Source of the DNA: Primulina eburnea
Taxonomy: Eukaryota; Streptophyta; Magnoliopsida; Lamiales; Gesneriaceae
Length of the DNA: 64,000 bases
Assembly: GCF_022965805.1 (NCBI RefSeq)
Contig: NC_133104.1
Span: 40,158,682 to 40,222,681 of the forward strand
Direction: 5' to 3'
This document shows, in pieces, positions 39,921-50,452 of the stretch. The notes under the pieces were generated by a model. It did not search any database. It was not told the DNA's origin and worked only from the letters and a program-made list of their open reading frames with translations. A program made the position numbers and the translations under genes. How positions within the stretch are numbered: the stretch's first letter is position 1; every line of letters begins with the position of its first letter.

Positions 39921-40418
39921 TCAGGCCATGCACAATAAGAAAAATATTTCCTTCAAATATTTGTGGACCTCATAATCCACATCATCAATCAAATATTTCT
40001 CTACTTAAATATCTCATATTTCAATATCAAATATTCACACCAATCAAATATTTATAGGTCTCACTGTCACTTTAATTAATGTTTTATTTTCATTTAAATA
40101 AAATCATTTAACCACTTTAATTACTTTCAGCTATATATATTACAGATCATTGTCACAAATTAATACATGATTTAAAAATATAAATTTCAAACCACATCAC
40201 ATGTTCAATCTTTTAAAAAACCACACACAAAATAAAATCACACTAAAATACATGAATTTAAAACATAAATTGCAAACCACACACATAATAAAAACATGAC
40301 ATCAAATACAAATTACAAACAACATTACATGTTCAAATCCCAACGTTCAAAACCCAACGTTCTTAATTGATCAGAGAAAATAAAATTGTGCAGAAAAAAC
40401 TTCTCAAGTCTTGGGTAT

Positions 40419-40550
40419 TGGTCGACCAAAACCAACAATTATTGGTCGACCACATTGGTGACCAATTGTTTGGTCGACCAAAACAATTGGTGACCACTTG
40501 ATCGACCAAAAATGGTATGGTCAACCAATGTTTTGTTCTGGTCGACCAAT
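40419..40550. repeat. Cluster of TGGTCGACCA palindromes
   Basis: Six copies or near-copies of the 10-bp palindrome TGGTCGACCA occur in about 130 bp, separated by short A/T-rich or ATTGGTGACCA-like spacers. The spacing is irregular. No protein or RNA gene accounts for it. Confidence 0.8.
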
Positions 40551-40666
40551 GATTCCATTTAATTGCTCACTACAGGGGTCTGACGCGCGAGTACAATGTA
40601 CGCACGTGTCTCAAGTCAGCGTGAAACTCACGCTGGCTTGAAGAAATTAAAAAAAAAAATTGAAAT

Positions 40667-40692
40667 ACCCGGTTACAAATTTGTAACCGGGT
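40667..40692. repeat. Perfect 26-bp palindrome
   Basis: ACCCGGTTACAAA at 40667-40679 is followed directly by its exact reverse complement at 40680-40692, with no loop. Confidence 0.95.
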
Positions 40693-40800
40693 AAAAATTA
40701 GGCACAAACTCCTAGACGCTCCAATGGTGAATATTGAGTATTTGGAGTTATTTTGATGACATGGCACAAAAAATATCCACTGTTGTGGGTGCCCTCATAG

Positions 40801-41985
40801 TGGAATGAGTTCTGGGATCGGCCAAATCTATCCAAGATCTATCCCGTTATCATCTCTAAACATGACAAGACAACCAAAAGCTCTTGAGTTGTTTTTGGTA
40901 TTTGGTACACCTAATTAAATTAAGATTTAAAACATCAATAAAACTATGATGAATATTGGTAAACATCAAAATATTACTTATAATAGTCACTAAAATGATG
41001 AACATCAAACTTTTTTTCTATGGCTTTACTCAAACTTAAAAGAATGTATCTACCATTATATTTTCCGCTTTACGATATATTGTGTTTGGATTTGGATCGT
41101 ATGATTTAGATTTGACAGATATTTGAAAGATAAATTTGAAATGACTACACATTTGAGTAGATTTAAAATTCACGATGACATTCTTCTTTAAAAAGTCGAA
41201 AAACGTATTATTATATTAAAAAAAGTTATTGTTTATTTAATATTTTAGAAAATATGAAGAATTAAAAATATAAAAATACAAAATTCGAAACTGTAACCCA
41301 AAATAAATCAAATCATGTTATTAATGCAAACATTTAAAGAAATGTTATTTACACTCTATTTTTTTTTTTTAAAAATATTTTTTTTAAAAAAAAATACACT
41401 CCACATTTTTTTTCTTACTCTAAAATGTCTAATATGTTCTCAAACGATTATTTAAAATATTGATATAAATATACAAGTCTTTTACACTATTTTTATTTTA
41501 TTAACATAAGAAAATATAAACTAACTTACAAAAACTTTTATGACACCGTCTCATAAATCAATTTGTGAGACATATCTTCTCATCGATCTAATTTATAAAA
41601 AAATATTCTTTTATGTCAAAATTATTATTATTCACTCAAGACATAAACCGAGTCAACTCATCCCATGAATATAGACATGTGAGATCGTCTCACAGAAAAC
41701 TTACTCAAACTAATTTAGATATAAAAAAAAAATCTACAGATTTTTCATAAATATGTTGACAAATAGTTTAATGAGATTATTGATTTATAACGTTTTTTTT
41801 AAATATCGTAACACATTATTGTAAAATAATAATGTTAATATTTTTTCTTCAAAAATATATTGTAGTGAATTTCAAGAGAACTTCTTTCTTTTCAATTAAT
41901 TATTTTTATTCATAATACTGATTTATTTAATTTAATGAATTACAAGGGAATTGTAAATACTTAAATTTTGGGGTGGGGGGAAAGT
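40801..41985. other. Upstream region of the heat-shock gene
   Basis: AT-rich, no gene. It contains a degenerate GTGAGAC-family repeat, listed separately. Confidence 0.3.
41540..41705. repeat. GTGAGAC-family repeat, degenerate copy
   Basis: It has CCGTCTCATAAATC at one side and GAGATCGTCTCACAG at the other, with the family's typical AAAATATT...ATGTCAAA interior. It is diverged. Confidence 0.6.
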
Positions 41986-41993
41986 CCTCAATC

Positions 41994-42050
41994 TTCTAGA
42001 AGCTATGTAGAACGCTTGAGAACTTTCCCAAGAATGATAGATTCTTCCCG
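41994..42050 (+). promoter_or_regulatory. Heat-shock element cluster
   Basis: TTCTAGAA at 41994-42001, GAACTTTC at 42020-42027, and nearby GAA and TTC triplets (GAATG at 42032, GATTCTTC near 42040) form several nTTCnnGAAn/nGAAnnTTCn units. They lie 20-80 bp upstream of the TATA box of the small heat-shock gene. This is the expected place for heat-shock factor binding. Confidence 0.7.
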
Positions 42051-42072
42051 AGTTATCCTTCCCACCTCACTT

Positions 42073-42078
42073 TATAAG
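42073..42078 (+). promoter_or_regulatory. TATA box of the small heat-shock gene
   Basis: TATAAG lies within CTTTATAAGCACGG, 96 bp before the ATG and just downstream of the heat-shock elements. Confidence 0.65.
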
Positions 42079-42168
42079 CACGGCCGCTCACCATTTTTAT
42101 TCCAAACTTCATCACCAGAATACCCAAATTTCTCCATTTTCTGAGCAAATTTTAACAAGATTTTTGTA

Positions 42169-42868
42169 ATGGCTTCATCACTCGTTCTCCGAAAAGTCTC
42201 CGGCGGTGTCCCTGTTCACTTGGCCAGATTACTGCGACCATCGTCGGTTGCTCCCACCGCCGTGCACGGCAAATGCTATCTGAGCACTGAAACTGACGTG
42301 ACTCCTCATGCCAACGAGAATAGGCGGGTTGACGTTGATAGGAGCTCCGGCTCTTCCGTTGGTCGTCGCGGCGAATCTTTCTCAGGTATGTTTCTGTTCC
42401 CACCTTGTGCAATGAATTTATTATTTAGGTTTCAACTATAATAATCTTGTGTCCATTTTAGATATCTTCAATCCATTCTCTACGATAAGAGGCTTGAGCC
42501 AAATGTTGAACATGATGGATCGGTTCATGGGGAACCCCTTCGATTCGGGTTTCGATCGAGCGGGATGGGTGGACTCGTGGGAGGACGACGCTTCCCTTTA
42601 CCTTCGGCTCGACATGCCAGGGCTGGACAAGGAGCAAGTGAAGGTGTGGGTGGAGCAGAACACATTGGTGATCAAAGGGGAAGGCAGCAAAGTCGCAGAG
42701 GATGGGAATGAACATAGGAGACGATACTACAGAAGAATGGATCTGCCATGGAATATGTACAAGCTGGATGGCGTAAAGGCGGAGATGAAGAACGGGGTGT
42801 TGAAGGTGGTGGTGCCCAAACTGACCGGAGAAGATAGGAAAGATGCGATTCAAGTGTGTGTCGACTGA
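42169..42868 (+). CDS. Mitochondrial small heat-shock protein (22-23 kDa class)
   Basis: ATP-independent chaperone of the HSP20/alpha-crystallin family that holds unfolding proteins in the mitochondrial matrix. Exon 1 is 42169-42385, exon 2 is 42462-42868, with a 76-bp GT-AG intron in phase 1; the product is 207 residues. The N-terminus (MASSLVLRKVSGG...) is basic and lacks acidic residues for about 40 residues, as in a mitochondrial presequence. The conserved plant organellar segment DIFNPFSTIRGLSQMLNMMD starts at residue 73. The alpha-crystallin domain follows (DDASLYLRLDMPGLDKEQVK, then the consensus stretch NGVLKVVVPKL). The single intron after the presequence exon is typical of this class. 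Heat-shock elements lie upstream. The gene appears intact. A Mutator-like element lies 75 bp beyond the stop codon. Confidence 0.95.
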
Positions 42869-42904
42869 GCCTTTCGTTGCATATGTTTGTGTGTTGTTTT
42901 GTAT

Positions 42905-42910
42905 AATAAA
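42905..42910 (+). terminator. Poly(A) signal AATAAA of the small heat-shock gene
   Basis: AATAAA lies 36 bases after the stop codon. The Mutator-like element begins 34 bp further on, close to where cleavage would occur. Confidence 0.5.
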
Positions 42911-43025
42911 TACTTGGGTGGGTGTGTCCTAAATACAAATGTAGGGCTTTTTAATTGTTTACTGTATATATGTTAAAAGATTAATAAAATAAGATAAAAA
43001 AAAAAATTTAACAAATTAATGTGTC

Positions 43026-43180
43026 ACGTCATAAAAAAAGCAAGTCACGTCATCTCCAATGGCGTGACTTGCTAAATTAATTTTTTTTAAAAAAGCAAGT
43101 CACGCCATCTCTAATGGCGTGACTTGCTTAATTTTAATTTTTTTTTAAATATGTGACGCCTAGTATATAGGTGTGACTTG
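43026..43180. repeat. Left hairpin array of the MULE
   Basis: Three consecutive short inverted repeats with the arm GCAAGTCACGCC (or close variants) and a loop of about 8 bp, pairing with GGCGTGACTTGC, lie at about 43038-43073, 43093-43130 and 43152-43173. They are separated by poly(T)/poly(A) spacers. The third is the most diverged. Confidence 0.85.
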
Positions 43181-43257
43181 TTGAATTTTTTTTAAAATAA
43201 TTGTTGGACGTTTGGGATAAAGAACTGTTGCATGTGAAATACTGACAAACCTTGTAA

Positions 43258-43445
43258 TCAATAATGCATACATATTTTTTTTTCTTTTACAAAAAAGACG
43301 ATAAAAAAATTTGAATTAAAATTTGCGTGATAAAGTGATCTGATGTATCAAATCAATAATGCATACATCTTTATTTTCTTTTACAAAGAAGACGATAAAA
43401 AAATTTGAATTAAAATTTGCGTGATAAAGTGATGTGATGTATCAC
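43258..43445. repeat. 93-bp tandem duplication inside the MULE
   Basis: Two adjacent, nearly identical units contain AATAATGCATACAT and AAATTTGCGTGATAAAGTGAT. A smaller 27-bp duplication (AAATGCATCGTTATTGTGCA) follows at about 43558-43612. Confidence 0.8.
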
Positions 43446-43934
43446 TGATAACTTTTAACATGGTGTGTTTTTTATCTGATGAAAATTTGTTTATATATGT
43501 TTGCCCTCGGTGCAAATGTATTATTCTTGTGCTTCTATCATTCTTCGTTTCTCTGCATTTAAATGCATCGTTATTGTGCATTCCTTTAAATGCATCGTTA
43601 TTGTGCATTCCTGTAGATTTTGGTTCGATGTTTGATCAAATAATTGCAGCACATGAGGTCTGTATGTTTTAAATTAAGTTTGTGGTTTAATATTTGATTA
43701 AAATCTTTAATTTATTTATTTGTGATTATATATTTACAGATAAAATTTTGATTTTGAACTTCTATTTGAGGTACGCGTTGATATAAATTAATTTATTTGA
43801 CTATTCGAATATAAATTTTGAATTTGTCATCATCTTACGTTTTGAGTTTATGATTAAAATGTTTAATTATGTTTCTATGTATTATTAGTTATTTTTATTA
43901 TTTTATATTATGCAAATGATAATAAAAATAGTCA

Positions 43935-44830
43935 TTGTTGTTGTTTTATACAGGTAGTATATAAAAAAATTAGTATAACGATTTATTTATTTTACACCAA
44001 TGATATAAATATTTTTGTTATAAATACGGTTAATATTGTTTTTAATTACTTAAATGTAAATAAATATTACAATTAATTTCATATGTTATTATTTTATCTG
44101 ACATGCGTAGTATCATAAATTTATATTATAAAAATTATTATTTTTATTATTATTGACTTATAAGATACAACTAAAAAATATATTTTTTGTATTTTAGAAT
44201 AATAATCAATTTTTTTTTGAAAATAATAATAATACTTTTATTTATAATTATTATTGATGTTGTTGTTTTATAAGGATAGCATATAAAAAATTAAGTATTA
44301 CAATTTTATTTTACACAAGTAATATAAAATTTATTAGTATAAATTTTGTATTTTTGCTTTTAATTTATTAAACATAGAATTTGTTGTATATTTAATTTAT
44401 TTAATTATTATTTTATTCAACGTGCGTATTTGTGAAAACTTAATATTATTAAAATATTATTTTATTATAATTAACTTGTAAGATATAAATAAGAAATACG
44501 ATTTTTTATTTTATAATAAAAATAACACTTACAATTGTAATTCTTATGGTTTTTTGTTTTATTTAGGTATGTTATAAAAAAAATATTACTCTTGATTTAT
44601 TTTACACAAATAACATAAAATCTATTATTATAATTTTTTTTATTAATTTATTAAATAAAAATAAGTAGTATGATTTTATTATTGACTTAATTTGTATTTA
44701 GTAGGACCTATTATTATTTTACATAACCAAAATAAAATTTATTATTTCTAAAAACTTTATTTAAAAAATATACATATAAATGATTTTAATATTAAATTAT
44801 TTTCCTATTTAGTATTAAATTTATTATCAT
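43935..44830. repeat. Three diverged tandem repeats of about 300 bp inside the MULE
   Basis: Units beginning near 43938, 44257 and 44545 each start with a TTGTTTTATxxxGGTA segment, continue through ATATAAAAAAATTA, TTTATTTTACACxAxTxATATAAA and a TTATTTTATTxxACxTGCGTA-like part, and end near ACTTATAAGATA. They are strongly diverged and AT-rich. The third unit is the least complete. Confidence 0.55.
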
Positions 44831-45082
44831 AATTATTTTTTATTAGTAATTAATTACTAAATAAAAAAAAATATTATTATTGATAGTAGTTGTTCAGTAA
44901 AACAAAATAAGCATTGTCGTCATTATTATTATAATTATTCATAATAAAAATGAAAGCATATGTATATTAATTTTTATAGTGTATTATTTTGTTATATTTC
45001 GCATTTTGTTATTCAATTGAAATTTTATAAAAAAATTTATTACCTTTTTATTTTGTGTGACCTATTGATTTTTTTTATAGGA

Positions 45083-45589
45083 ATGGACAGTATGCCGGTG
45101 CTTTTATTCGTAGGTGGTAATGTTATTATAGGAAATCACACCGTAAAATATAGTACCACTGCATTGAGGGCAACACGAATACCAAGATCTATTAATTTGC
45201 ATGAGTTGAAAGAAATAGTATACCGTCTGACAAATATTGAAAGTTCAAAATTTAATTTAAAATTGTCAACAAAATATTCCTACATGGATAAGTCACATTG
45301 CGTAGAAGTGCATCTTGACATCAATGATGACAACAATTTACAGTTTATGCTGGATTCTATTAACGAAATGCGGTGTATTGAATTGTATATCGAAAAGGAT
45401 TTCGTTGAGCATAATGTAGATGTTGAGGTTCCTGAATCATACATTCCATGTATAACGGAAGGGTTCGATTCGATGGGATTTCATGATGAAGCTGGTACTT
45501 CCGCTGCTGCTTTTATAACGTTTTTTCGTAAAATAATTAAAAAAATTCATATCACTCTAACACACGAATTACAATTAAAATTTTTATAA
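45083..45589 (+). CDS. PB1-like N-terminal MULE protein fragment
   Basis: A 168-residue open frame begins MDSMPVLLFVGGNVIIGN, just after an acceptor-like TTATAG. The pattern of a short strand with GG, then a KxxxRATRIPRSINLHELKE segment, then LKLSTKYSYMD, then a DINDDNNLQFML acidic helix-like end resembles the PB1-like N-terminal domain of plant Mutator transposases. No zinc finger or catalytic DDE region follows; the reading frame ends in a short direct repeat of the TTTTATAACGTTTTTTCGTAAAA segment (near 45512 and 45583). It may be a transposase remnant or one exon of a longer product. The family assignment is by pattern only. Confidence 0.5.
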   Translation: MDSMPVLLFVGGNVIIGNHTVKYSTTALRATRIPRSINLHELKEIVYRLTNIESSKFNLKLSTKYSYMDKSHCVEVHLDINDDNNLQFMLDSINEMRCIELYIEKDFVEHNVDVEVPESYIPCITEGFDSMGFHDEAGTSAAAFITFFRKIIKKIHITLTHELQLKFL

Positions 45590-46324
45590 CGTTTTTTCGT
45601 AAAATTTTAAAAAAATCCAAACAAGCATATGTTAATAATTAATAAAACTGCAGCTCATTTTTTTTACCGTAACATGGTTCTTCAATAACATCACAAATTA
45701 TTTTTAAAAAAAAAAAACTAATCAAGTCACGTGTGCTTCCAAAACAGATAAAACATATGATTTTAAATTTTCTCACTACCATCCAATTATCAACAAATAA
45801 ATTTGCAGCTTTTGACAATGATTTTAAATTTTCTCACTACCATCCAATTATTTAGTCTAACATAAATAATAATTTCATTTATAAAATTAATCATTAAAAT
45901 ATTAATTTATGTAAGTATACATACCTTGATATAAGTTGTCCAAATAAAAGAAACCTGCAAAAAACAAAAAAAAATATGTGTTGAGTCCGCGTCTTTTGAA
46001 AAATATGCGAAATGTAAAAATAGAAATTGAAACATATACAAAAACTTACCGATGAAAAAACGAGAAGAGTGAATGAAAAATATGAAACGAGTGAATGAAA
46101 AGAATGAAACAAGTGTTCAATTTATAGTAGAAAATTTATAATATCATAATAAATTCGAAATTTTTAAAAATATGGTCTCCGCAGCTTTCAACATGTGAAT
46201 TTAATGTGTCGCAGCTTTAATAATGTGTAGTCCGAAATTTAATGTGTCGCAGCTTTTATCACATATAGTCTTGTTGGATAGCTTTTCACATATGGTGATA
46301 AAGCAAATGACTTGCGTATTTAAA

Positions 46325-46552
46325 AATAAAAATTTAACAGCAAGTCACGCCTCTTGAATAGGCGTGACTAGTTTTTTTTTTTATTTAAATAAAACAAGTC
46401 AAGAGGCGTGACTTGTTTTATTTTTTTAAAAAAAAATTTAACAACAAGTCACGCCTCTTGGTCACGCCTCTTCAAGAGGCGTGACTGGTTTTATTTAAAA
46501 AAAAAAAAAACAAGTCACGCCTCTTGAAGAGGCGTGACACATTATATTGTTA
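46325..46552. repeat. Right hairpin array of the MULE
   Basis: At least three inverted repeats have the arm AAGTCACGCCTCTT paired with AAGAGGCGTGACTT-like sequences, including one nearly loopless pair at 46513-46539 and one with a partly duplicated arm at 46445-46486. Poly(A)/poly(T) spacers separate them. The arm core GTCACGCC is shared with the left array. Confidence 0.85.
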
Positions 46553-46789
46553 AATTTTTATTTTTTACATTACTTTATTAAACTTGTAGCAAATGTGACG
46601 TAAACTGTTAAAAAGCCCTACAAATGTAGGACAATGTGGATTCTCTAAAATAACATCCTACAAACTACTGTAATGAAATTTGGACTTAGATTTAGTTAAT
46701 CATTAAAATTAGCCAAAAGAGAAAAAATATATCATTAGAAATTTAATATAAATAAACAAACATATTGAATTGAGCAAATATTATAGAAT

Positions 46790-46935
46790 CGATCTCTTGT
46801 GAGACGGTCTCACGAATTTTTATGAATTTTTATCTGTGAGACGAGTCAGTTATTTATTTTTTCATGGATAACTCAAATAAGATATATGTCTCACAAAATA
46901 CGATTAGTGAGATCGTCTCAAACAAGTTTTTGTTA
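46790..46935. repeat. GTGAGAC-family repeat
   Basis: It begins TTGTGAGACGGTCTCACGAA and ends GAGATCGTCTCAAACAAGTTTTTG. An internal segment is missing relative to longer copies. Confidence 0.85.
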
Positions 46936-48604
46936 ATATTATAATATGAAATGAATAAATAAAATATGTAAAAGTAAAATCTGAAATTTTCCTAAAAAAA
47001 TTTATGAGCAAGGAAAAGATAAGCTAGAAATCTCCTTGTGTTGATAATGCATAAAAAATAAATTTAATTTTGAAAATTAAATTTTATTTTAAAGCTTAGC
47101 TTATATGATAATTATTTGTGAATTTTTTTTAACAACTGGCATCAACAAAGATAAGTGGAAAGAAATTCTTTTGTAAACAATCAAATAATATAATATAATT
47201 TGTTTATTTTATCCAACATTCCGATTTTATAAAATTCGAATGGTCGTTTGATACACATATAATGTAAGACACCGTTTATAAATGATATATGATAAGAGTG
47301 ATTATAAAATAAAAAATAAGGATAAATAACATATTATGATAAATTATATGATATTTGACATTATTTTAATTTGCTTGATTAGTTTTGTTAATTATTTACT
47401 AAAATGTCTTCATCGTATATTAGTTAATTCTTAAAATGATCGAATAAATAAATAAAATTCCTAGAATTAATTGATTTAAAAAAATTATAAATAAAATTAA
47501 AATATTATATTAATTATTAAATTTTCATTACTTCTAATTTTCGAAAAAATTAAAAAATCGATTAATATTATAAAAAATAATTAAAGTTTGATAATAACAT
47601 AAATATGTATTTATTGTAATAATTAAAATATTAATACAAATTTGAATATTAAATAATGGTTACGGTTAAAAATAATATAATAATAAAAGTATGATCAATA
47701 ATAATTAAATTATTTGTAATATTAGTCAAATTAAAAATTATATTTAAATATTATTAGATTTTTTGAATTTATAATTATTTTAAACTTTAGAATATTAAAG
47801 AAAAAATTAAATTAATCAAACATAATCATTTCTCTCAAAAAATTATATAATCACCAACAAAAGGATAATAATGTATATAGTGCAGGTTGGGTGTAGGCTC
47901 AACAGACCTATCATAATCTTAATCATACATACAAAACACATGATAAATGAAGGATTAAAAATTTATTATGTTCACCAAACAATATTAAATATCTTATTTA
48001 TCAAATCGATTAATACTTAATAGTGAGCATTTGGATGTTAGTGCTCGAATGATTAAAATCGGGAGAAAAATCTAGAAGAAAAATGAAATGAATTTAATAA
48101 GAAAAATTAATATTTAGTAATGAATTACTTAGTTTAGAATTTTTATTTCATTAAAATTTATAATTAATTGAGATGTAAAAAGAGTATATGAAGGACATTT
48201 TAAGATTTTTAAAATATTGAAGGTTATATTATATCATATTCAATAAAAAAAACTATTTTTAAAAATAAACTTTTAACAGCGGCGAGACTAAGAAACTTCC
48301 CACGGGAGAAAATGGTGAATGTTATAGACGTGAGTCTAGAGATGTCAATTTCCTTCGAATCAATTGGAGGATTTGATAATCGATCTAAATGGAGAGGACA
48401 TGTATAAATTTTTTGGATACGATTTAATAATTAGTAATTGGATATAAAAAAAATTTTGTTTGAAGATGCACGATGTAACCAATAACATTTTTTTGATAGT
48501 ATGATTGAATCGTGATGTTTAAATATTAAATTAATAATAAGATTTAAATCTCACTTATCATTAGAGTGAGGGAGCAAAATTTTATTGGTTTGATTTTTTA
48601 AAAA

Positions 48605-48790
48605 TGGCAAAAACTTGTGTGAGACGGTCTCACGGGTCGTATTTGTGAGACGGATCTCTTATTTGGGTCACCCATGAAAAAGTATTACTTTTTATGTTGA
48701 GAGTATTACTTTTTATTGTGAATATGTGTAGGGTTGACCCGTCTCACGGATTATGATCCGTGAGACGGTCTCACATGAGACTCACTCTTT
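48605..48790. repeat. GTGAGAC-family repeat, near-complete copy
   Basis: It starts AAAAACTTGTGTGAGACGG and ends GTGAGACGGTCTCACATGAG, with the interior segments GGGTCACCCATGAAAAAGTA and TATTACTTTTTATTGTGAAT. It is one of the best copies for defining the family. Confidence 0.9.
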
Positions 48791-50452
48791 AAATAAAAAC
48801 TCCAACTAAATCAATTCTATAGGCTTTGCGAAGTTGCATGCCAAACCAAACAATTAACAACTAAAATCAAACCAGACCAAACCTAGATTTCATATTCGAC
48901 TGGGGACAGATGATTAATATTAAATTTTGATTTTTTCAACTAACCATTATTAATGGATAAATATCAATCCTCATACAAATAATAAACTATTTAACATTGT
49001 AATATATGATAATGACATTACAAAATTCGCAACAATAAAATAAATTCTCGAAATAATGTAGTTCACCTTAAAAACTGAAAATATAGCAAGTTTTGATGGA
49101 AGGAAACAAAGAATTGATAAATTTTCGTTTGAAGATGTAGCAACTTCTATCGTTTCGATTTTTCGCAATCAGTTTTGACACATATCTTCTATCGGTTTAC
49201 GTATTTTGTTACAATTTAACCAAAATATTCGCTACATCGGCTCACTTTATTTCAGCACCTTATTTCAACACTTTTCTATAAAGTTATTCGAATAATCGTT
49301 ATAGATCAACAATAAATTAATTGGTTTCTGACCCAATATTGAAACACCTTAAAGAAGTCTCAAATCGATCCTAACAAAACCTCGCCATCATCCACCATAA
49401 GTGTGGTCGGTCTCACATCACTAATCTATTTTCATGAGATGATCAATCTGATCTATACTTAAAGTGAAAAATATTTTTTTCAAGAGTGTGATGGAGTTGA
49501 AGATCAATTTCGTAAAACTAACATATGATAGCGTCATGGCGACAGTTTTTGTGATTAAAAAATAGAATGTTCATTTAATTCTCAATCATTACATCCTACC
49601 AGCATGTATTTAGGGTAGAATTAAAAGTTTAAAGTTAAATATTTGTGGGTTAAATTAATTAACAGATTTTTGGGCTTATGATAAGATCAGTTTAAATAAT
49701 TGAAAAAAATTTAAAATTTACAAATGCAACATCCATTATCAAAGTATTTTTCGAGTGGATTAATTTTAAATAATGTTTTTACGTGCATTGCTGCCGTCGC
49801 GTGACACGTGCCAGAAATGGGGGACGCGTACGTGTGCAAGTTGGCATACAGCTGGATATGAGCAGACTCTTTCCTTTCCGCCAGTAGTTCAAGTATTGTA
49901 CAACACCTACGTGCGGCGTCTTTTGTCCTTTTCTCCACGCGCGTTCAATTAAATCTAATAATTTTGATTAAATTTAGTATCGATTTCTATCATTTGCTTG
50001 ACATAATTGACTTACTTATAATTATTTGATTTTTGATTTTGTGCCTATTTTCAGAAATAATTGTAGTAATGTCCGTTAACTTCTTTTGGGAGTAACTTTT
50101 ATCACACACATTCAAAATTTAGACTTATTCAATGGAAATATGCATAAAACATTTTGTGAGTAAATAGACCCATAATCAATACTTATCAAATAAATGAGAC
50201 AAGATAGATTATGAGTAAGTTCTCTTGACGTGTATTTACCGTTTATATTTATGATGAATTGATCAATCTGATTCGTGTAAAATAATATCTTTTTTGTGAA
50301 TTGACGATCAGATCAAATATACTAAAGTTTTTTAATATATTATAATAGCTATAAAATCAGACAAATAAATTGAATTTACACATCATTTCATTAATGATTA
50401 AAAAAATTTACAATTATTTTTTATTATGATCCCGCTAAAGTATTAACAATCT

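Larger units (their letters stand above)
39923..40800. repeat. Possible Harbinger-like MITE
   Basis: The left end GGCCATGCACAATAAG and the reverse complement of the right end, GGGCACCCACAACAG, are similar and resemble Tourist/Harbinger-type termini (GGxCxxxCACAA). The interior contains the GTCGACC cluster and the palindrome listed separately. A three-base target duplication could not be confirmed. Confidence 0.3.
42934..46628. mobile_element. Mutator-like element (MULE), 3.7 kb
   Basis: Perfect 10-bp direct repeats TACAAATGTA (42934-42943 and 46619-46628) flank a 3,675-bp element at 42944-46618. Its ends are terminal inverted repeats starting GGGCTTTTTAA; the two ends align over roughly 88 bp, up to AATGTGTCACG. 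The 9-11 bp duplication and long inverted repeats are typical of MULEs. Inside are hairpin arrays at both ends, a 310-bp-type tandem repeat, a 93-bp tandem duplication and one open frame resembling a MULE transposase N-terminus. The catalytic transposase domain is not seen, so the element is non-autonomous. Confidence 0.85.
46629..50452. other. AT-rich intergenic DNA
   Basis: About 3.8 kb with no recognisable gene. Two GTGAGAC-family copies are listed separately. A G-box (CACGTG) lies within GTGACACGTGCCAG near 49800, in a GC-richer patch at 49785-49935, but no gene starts nearby. The minus-strand frame at 49711-49938 has no recognisable domain. Confidence 0.35.

Noticed and set aside
49711..49938. 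75-residue minus-strand frame in a GC-richer patch with a G-box
   Set aside because: No domain, no signal, no splice-consistent extension; probably chance.
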